A stretch of 64,000 nt of DNA from contig CAWAVW010000003.1 in assembly GCA_963785585.1 (NCBI GenBank), forward strand, positions 248,001 to 312,000, given 5' to 3'. Below the pieces are notes generated by a model that did no database searches, was not told the origin of the DNA, and worked only from the letters and a program-made list of their open reading frames with translations. Shown here piece by piece: positions 60,035 to 64,000 of this stretch; the first letter of the stretch is position 1, and each line of letters starts with the position of its first letter. The stretch is from Palsa-295 sp963785585 (GTDB taxonomy: Bacteria; Acidobacteriota; Terriglobia; Acidiferrales; UBA7541). The position numbers and the translations under genes were made by a program.

Positions 60035-61060
60035 ATGGAAAACGCTCCGCTCGTCAGCATCGTCACGCCTTTCTACAACACCCAGGCGTACCTTGCCGAG
60101 TCCATCGAAAGCGTTCTCCGCCAGTCCTACTCGAACTGGGAATACATCCTCGTCGATAATTTCAGTACTGACGGCTCCGGAGACATCGCCGCCCGGTACG
60201 CCGCCGAATTTCCCGCGAAGATTCGCGTCGTCCGTCCGCCCTCCTTCCTCCCGCAAGTCCAGAACTACAACTTCGCGCTCTCCTCGATTTCCTCCGGCAG
60301 TAAATATTGCAAGATGGTTCAGGCCGACGACTGGATCTTTCCCGAGTGCATCCGCGAAATGGTCGATGTCGCCGAATCGCATCCCTCCGTCGGCATTGTC
60401 TCGGCCTACGAACTGGAAGGCCGCCACGTGTCTCTCGACGGCTTGCCCTATCCCAGCGCCGAAGTCTCCGGTCGGGACGCCTGCCGCCTGTTTTTTCTCC
60501 GCCGCCTCTATCTCTTCGGCTCTCCGAACTCGCTCCTCTACCGCTCCGACTTGGTCCGCTCCCGCAAGCCTTTTTACGATGAGCGTCTCGCCCCCTTTGA
60601 AGACGGCCAGGTCTGTTTCGATCTGCTCAAATCCAGTAATCTCGGATTCGTACACCAGGTCCTCACCTTTTCGCGCCGCGACAACGAATCCATCTCCAAT
60701 CGCATTCGCCCCTACAATTACCTCGCCCTGTTTCGCCTCCAGGCCGTTGTCTTGTACGCTCGCGAATTTCTCACCCCCTTCGAATACAAACTCTGCCTGC
60801 AAGACGCCGAACGCCAATATTTCCTTTTCCTCGGCAAGTCCGCGCTCAAGCGCAAACCTGCCGCGTTTTGGGAATTTCACCGCAAGGGTCTCGCCGTCAT
60901 CGGCTACAAACTCGATAGCTCGCTCTACGCGAAATGGGCTCCGCTCGCCCTGCTCGATTTCCTCGGTAATCCCAAGCGCGCCATCGACTCCTTCCTCGAT
61001 CGCCGCAGCAAAACCAAAGACATCGTATTTTCGGCCCCCGAAGATGAACGCCCCCGCTAG
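60035..61060 (+). CDS. GT2-family glycosyltransferase
   Basis: A 341-aa family 2 glycosyltransferase. APLVSIVTPFYNTQAYLAESI, YILVDNFSTDGSGDIAARYA and CKMVQADDWIFPECIREM (metal site) are typical, and SPNSLLYRSDLVR with FEDGQVCFDLL marks the acceptor side. The C-terminus (about 225-340) is basic and rich in aromatic residues. It overlaps the next gene by 17 bases in another frame. Fourth GT2 domain in the window. Confidence 0.9.
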   Translation: MENAPLVSIVTPFYNTQAYLAESIESVLRQSYSNWEYILVDNFSTDGSGDIAARYAAEFPAKIRVVRPPSFLPQVQNYNFALSSISSGSKYCKMVQADDWIFPECIREMVDVAESHPSVGIVSAYELEGRHVSLDGLPYPSAEVSGRDACRLFFLRRLYLFGSPNSLLYRSDLVRSRKPFYDERLAPFEDGQVCFDLLKSSNLGFVHQVLTFSRRDNESISNRIRPYNYLALFRLQAVVLYAREFLTPFEYKLCLQDAERQYFLFLGKSALKRKPAAFWEFHRKGLAVIGYKLDSSLYAKWAPLALLDFLGNPKRAIDSFLDRRSKTKDIVFSAPEDERPR

Positions 61061-62585
61061 CCCGCAACAAAGCCCGTCGCCCGCCGCGCCGCGTATTTCC
61101 CCGATCGTTTTGCGATCCCGTTCGGCCGCTGCCGTGCTGCTTCCGCTGGCACTTTGTCTCACCTTCTTTTCCGGATGCCAGGCGCCGGCCGGAGTTCCCC
61201 TCGCGCCCGTCCGGGAAAAAATTGCCACCGGTCCGTTGCGCGTCAGCGCGAAAAATCCCCGCTACTTCTCGAACGAATCCGGAAAAGCCGTCTACCTCGC
61301 CGGCTCCCACACCTGGTCCAATTTTCCCCAGCGCGGCACTCTCAATCCGCCCACCGTTGCATTTCCCTACGACGCCTACGTCCAGTGGATGGTCGCCCAC
61401 AATTTTAATTTCATGCGCATGTGGACCGCCGAGCTCCCCAACACCGGCGCCGAAGACGATTTCGAAAATACCGTCGCTCCGCCCTTCAAATGGCTGCGCA
61501 CCGGCCCGGGCCTCGCCAACGATGGCCGCCCCAAATTCGACTTGAACAGCTTCGACCAGAATTACTTCGACCGGTTGCGCTCCCGGATCATCACGGCCCG
61601 CGACAACGGCATCTACGTTTCCGTCATGCTCTTCGAAGGCGAGGAATGGGAACACGAAACGAATTCCCAGGACGGAAATCCGTTTGAAGCCTCGAACAAC
61701 ATCAATGGCGTCGATTGCCCCGAAAAATGCCCCACCGACAATCTGCAAATCACGCCGGCCGTCTGGGAGTACGAACGCGCCTACATCCGCAAAGTCGTCA
61801 ACACCGTCAACGATCTCGACAATGTCCTCTTCGAAGTTTCGAACGAAGCCGGCGCTCCGTATTCCGACGCATGGCAAGCCAGCGTCATTCAATTCGTCCA
61901 CGAATACGAATCTTCAAGACCGAAGCAGCATCCCGTCGGCTTCACCTTTCAATACATGGGCGGCCGCGACGAAACTCTCTACGCCAGCGCCGCCGAATGG
62001 ATTTCGCCGCGCGACCGTTTCACCTTCGGCGACGGCCGAAAAGTCGTCATCAACGACACCGACCATTCCTATCCCTTTCCCGATCTGAAGCGCGACGGAA
62101 AATCCGGCCAGCGCGCCTGGGTCTGGAAAAATTTCACTTCCGGCAACAACGTCGCCTTCATGGATCCGTATCTTGTGAAATGGCCGAACCGCAACTCTCC
62201 CGGCGGCTCAACCGCGGACCCGCACATTGGCCTCACACCGGACGATTACTGGGACGACCTTCGTTCCGCCATGGGCGCCACCGTCACCTACGCCAATCGC
62301 ATCGACCTCTCCTCCATCACTCCCCAGCCCTCGCTATCGAGCACCGGATACTGCCTGGCCAATCCCGGCCATGAATATCTGGTGTATCAGCCCTCCAGCG
62401 GTTCCTTCACTCTGTCGGTTGCGGCGGGCTCTTACGAATTCGAGTGGCTTCGCCCCTCCGACACAAAAGTTGTCGGCTCTGGTATAGTTTCTCTCTCGGA
62501 TGGCTCTCATTCCTTCGCGCCCCCCGTCCGAGGCGACGCGGTTTTGTATTTGAAACGTGCGATCGCAACCGGCGCGGCTCGTTGA
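61044..62585 (+). CDS. Lipoprotein with glycoside-hydrolase-like domain
   Basis: A 513-aa lipoprotein: the signal sequence ends LCLTFFSGC with the lipid Cys at residue 45. The main body resembles a TIM-barrel glycosidase: GKAVYLAGSHTWSNF, NFNFMRMWTAELPN, FDQNYFDRLRSRIITARDNG, VLFEVSNEAG (Asn-Glu, as in an acid/base residue) and VIND/TDHS. The C-terminus (about 430-505) looks like a collagen-binding-domain-type sandwich (HEYLVYQPSSGSFTLSVAAG). ATG 61044 lies inside the previous gene's last codons. It may trim the exported polysaccharide at the cell surface. Confidence 0.8.
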   Translation: MNAPASPQQSPSPAAPRISPIVLRSRSAAAVLLPLALCLTFFSGCQAPAGVPLAPVREKIATGPLRVSAKNPRYFSNESGKAVYLAGSHTWSNFPQRGTLNPPTVAFPYDAYVQWMVAHNFNFMRMWTAELPNTGAEDDFENTVAPPFKWLRTGPGLANDGRPKFDLNSFDQNYFDRLRSRIITARDNGIYVSVMLFEGEEWEHETNSQDGNPFEASNNINGVDCPEKCPTDNLQITPAVWEYERAYIRKVVNTVNDLDNVLFEVSNEAGAPYSDAWQASVIQFVHEYESSRPKQHPVGFTFQYMGGRDETLYASAAEWISPRDRFTFGDGRKVVINDTDHSYPFPDLKRDGKSGQRAWVWKNFTSGNNVAFMDPYLVKWPNRNSPGGSTADPHIGLTPDDYWDDLRSAMGATVTYANRIDLSSITPQPSLSSTGYCLANPGHEYLVYQPSSGSFTLSVAAGSYEFEWLRPSDTKVVGSGIVSLSDGSHSFAPPVRGDAVLYLKRAIATGAAR

Positions 62586-62796
62586 TTGGGTCACGAGAGT
62601 TCACTTCTCCCGCTCCTCCGTTGTCGAAGCGTTCAGGTTCACCGCCGTCGCGCATTGAAATCTGCAATTCCTGAAGAACGAACGAGCGCCCAAGCCCGAG
62701 GAGTCTTCGAAACTTCCAGCGCCGACCCACAATTCACACTCCACCCGTTCCGTTGCCTCCCCAGCCAGCGGTTAGCGGTGTCGTTCACGGTGGACT

Positions 62797-64000
62797 ATGA
62801 TCTCGTTGTTAGAGCAGCTAGCCCGAACCCTCTGGCGCGCGCGCGTCACTTGGTTCATTCCCATCTGGATTTTCATTACCGCCGTCGCGGCGCTTCGAAT
62901 TGTTTGGGTCCTGGGTCTCCCCGGTGCCTCCGATCCGCGAAAGGAACCCCCGCTCGGCGTCTCAACCGTTCGCTACGGAATCCCATCCTGGACGCGCAAA
63001 GACATTTTGGTCGCTGCGTTCCTCGCCGGCTTTCTTCTGTTTTACGTCGCCGTCATGCTGGCTTGGGAAGACTTCACCTACTACGACAACTCGATGTTCA
63101 CTCTCTACACCCTCCGGGGCTTGAACATCCTGCCGCCGATCTGGCGCGGCAACGGCCGCTTCTTTCCCCTCGGCCATCAGGAATTTAACCTGATCCGTCA
63201 TTTCACTGCCACGGCACTTGGGTACCACCTGTTTCCTGTTGTCGAGTTACTCGTTCTCGCTTTTCTTCTTCTCGTTCTCGACGAGGATCTGGCTCCCGCA
63301 GCTCGCGCGTGTCTCGCCGCGTTCGCCTTGATTCTCCCCAGCGTGGTCATCAGCTTTGGTGGCTTGATTTTTACCGAGCGAAATATCCTGTTATGGATTG
63401 CCGTTTTCGCGTATTGCATGCGGCGCTTTGATCGCGCTGTCTCCGCTTCGTGGGCTGCCGGCGCCGTTGTGGCCGCTCAGTTCCTCCTGTATTACAAGGA
63501 AACCTGCTTCATTTTTCTTTTCACCTTCGCCGTCGCCCGCTTGATTGTGCGCGCCAGGGAACCGGGCCCGATTTACGCGTACTCCGCTCACTCCTCCGAC
63601 AAGCGCGGCTATCTCGACCTTTGGCTCGCCTGTCTTTCCGTCATATATCTGCTGTATTACTTTGCGGCCATGGTTCCTCATCCCAACATGGGATACGCCG
63701 ACCAGTCGCGCCTGAGCTACGTCGATACCCTGGCGGCCTACCTGCGCCTCGACCCCTTGGCCTTTCTGCTCGTCGCCTTTGTCGCCTGGCGCTTTTTCCG
63801 GATTTTCGCTCGCCGTCAGCAGCCGTGGCTTCTGTGGGATAGCCTCGCGCTCGGCGGTGTCGCCTACTTCTTCGCCTATCTTCGTCTCTCGATGTACGCC
63901 TCCTACTATCTCGCGCCAGTCGATCTCATCGCCTGCCTGTATATCGGACGCATCCTCATCCTTTCGTACGCAAACATCCGCCGCCCGCTCCAACTCGCTG
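62797..64000 (+). CDS. Polytopic membrane protein, GT-C-like (3' end outside window)
   Basis: The frame stays open to the last base, so the gene is cut by the window end; 401 residues are visible. It has about 9-10 hydrophobic segments. Between the early helices lie SMFTLYTLRGLNILPPIWRG and GRFFPLGHQEFNLI, a loop pattern seen in GT-C-type glycosyltransferases and related membrane proteins. ATG 62797 is the first good start; the 211 bases before it hold no gene. It may add a sugar at the periplasmic face. The family is not certain. Confidence 0.75.
   Translation, partial: MISLLEQLARTLWRARVTWFIPIWIFITAVAALRIVWVLGLPGASDPRKEPPLGVSTVRYGIPSWTRKDILVAAFLAGFLLFYVAVMLAWEDFTYYDNSMFTLYTLRGLNILPPIWRGNGRFFPLGHQEFNLIRHFTATALGYHLFPVVELLVLAFLLLVLDEDLAPAARACLAAFALILPSVVISFGGLIFTERNILLWIAVFAYCMRRFDRAVSASWAAGAVVAAQFLLYYKETCFIFLFTFAVARLIVRAREPGPIYAYSAHSSDKRGYLDLWLACLSVIYLLYYFAAMVPHPNMGYADQSRLSYVDTLAAYLRLDPLAFLLVAFVAWRFFRIFARRQQPWLLWDSLALGGVAYFFAYLRLSMYASYYLAPVDLIACLYIGRILILSYANIRRPLQLA

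Noticed and set aside
60093..61043. N-terminal extension of the lipoprotein frame through the GT2 gene
   Set aside because: It overlaps a clear GT2 gene in another frame and reads as Ser/Pro-rich noise; ATG 61044 starts a proper lipoprotein signal.
1..64000. CRISPR arrays, insertion sequences, transposases
   Set aside because: No direct-repeat/spacer pattern and no transposase or integrase motif was seen on either strand.

Overview
The window is one continuous exopolysaccharide (EPS) biosynthesis, modification and export region. I could read 52 coding sequences (the first and last are cut by the window edges) and one degenerate tRNA gene. Every gene lies on the + strand, most are packed with gaps under 100 bases or 1-4 base stop/start overlaps, and no transposase, integrase, CRISPR array or rRNA is visible. 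The GC-rich sequence, the XrtA-type export genes beside a sigma-54 regulator, the exosortase, the SxtJ/DUF5989/carbamoyltransferase block and a secreted beta-helix protein ending in a PAAPTNVKATV-like tail together suggest an acidobacterium (Acidobacteriota, Terriglobia-like). That placement is inference; no marker gene is present.

Layout. 1-6310: 3' end of a sigma-54 enhancer-binding regulator, Wza-like export protein, outer-membrane barrel, Wzz-like chain-length protein, XrtA-associated ATPase and a CpsD-like tyrosine kinase. 6311-6618: control region with an exact -24/-12 sigma-54 promoter (TGGCAC-N5-TTGCA) and a palindrome about 110 bases upstream of the predicted start. 6619-14087: NusG/UpxY-like antiterminator paralogue, initiating sugar-1-phosphate transferase fused to a degenerate GGDEF-like domain, then a WlbA/B/C/D-like set for a diacetamido-uronic acid. 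14220-19420: formyltransferase-like protein, two deacetylase-type proteins (one fused to a GT2 glycosyltransferase) and an alpha/alpha-toroid protein. 19473-23142: SxtJ, a 49-aa DUF5989 protein, carbamoyltransferase and SGNH hydrolase. 23161-31600: ATP-grasp, PHP, GT2, GNAT, degenerate tRNA-Thr, asparagine-synthase-like protein, acyltransferase and O-antigen polymerase/ligase. 31924-43141: secreted beta-helix protein, flippase 1, a second deacetylase-GT2 fusion, LamG-VanZ protein, flavin oxidoreductase, acyltransferase 3 and a second ATP-grasp. 43389-47268: FemAB-like protein, exosortase, RmlC and DUF4910 protein. 47269-47690: a second control region with a near-consensus sigma-54 site, hairpins and a rho-independent terminator that overlaps an alternative stem. 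47691-53540: C-methyltransferase, RfbF, PIG-L deacetylase, 2OG-type oxygenase, SDR and class IV aminotransferase. 53622-64000: flippase 2, a duplicated Cys-rich protein of unknown function, methyltransferase, PQQ dehydrogenase with cytochrome c, GT2, a GH-like lipoprotein and a polytopic membrane protein cut by the window end.

How it may work (inference). The sigma-54 regulator could switch on the promoter at 6563, and the first gene product, a NusG paralogue, could keep polymerase going through the very long operon, including the internal terminator at 47575. The initiating transferase loads a sugar phosphate on undecaprenyl phosphate, GT2 enzymes extend it, flippases and the polymerase act at the membrane, and the Wzz/ATPase/CpsD/Wza/barrel set controls length and export. 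Many genes appear to decorate the sugar: carbamoyl, acetyl, formyl, methyl, amino and possibly amide groups, plus several deacetylases. The exosortase and FemAB-like genes link the locus to a PEP-CTERM-type sorting system, though no substrate with such a tail is in the window. All family calls come from reading motifs by eye; no database search was run.
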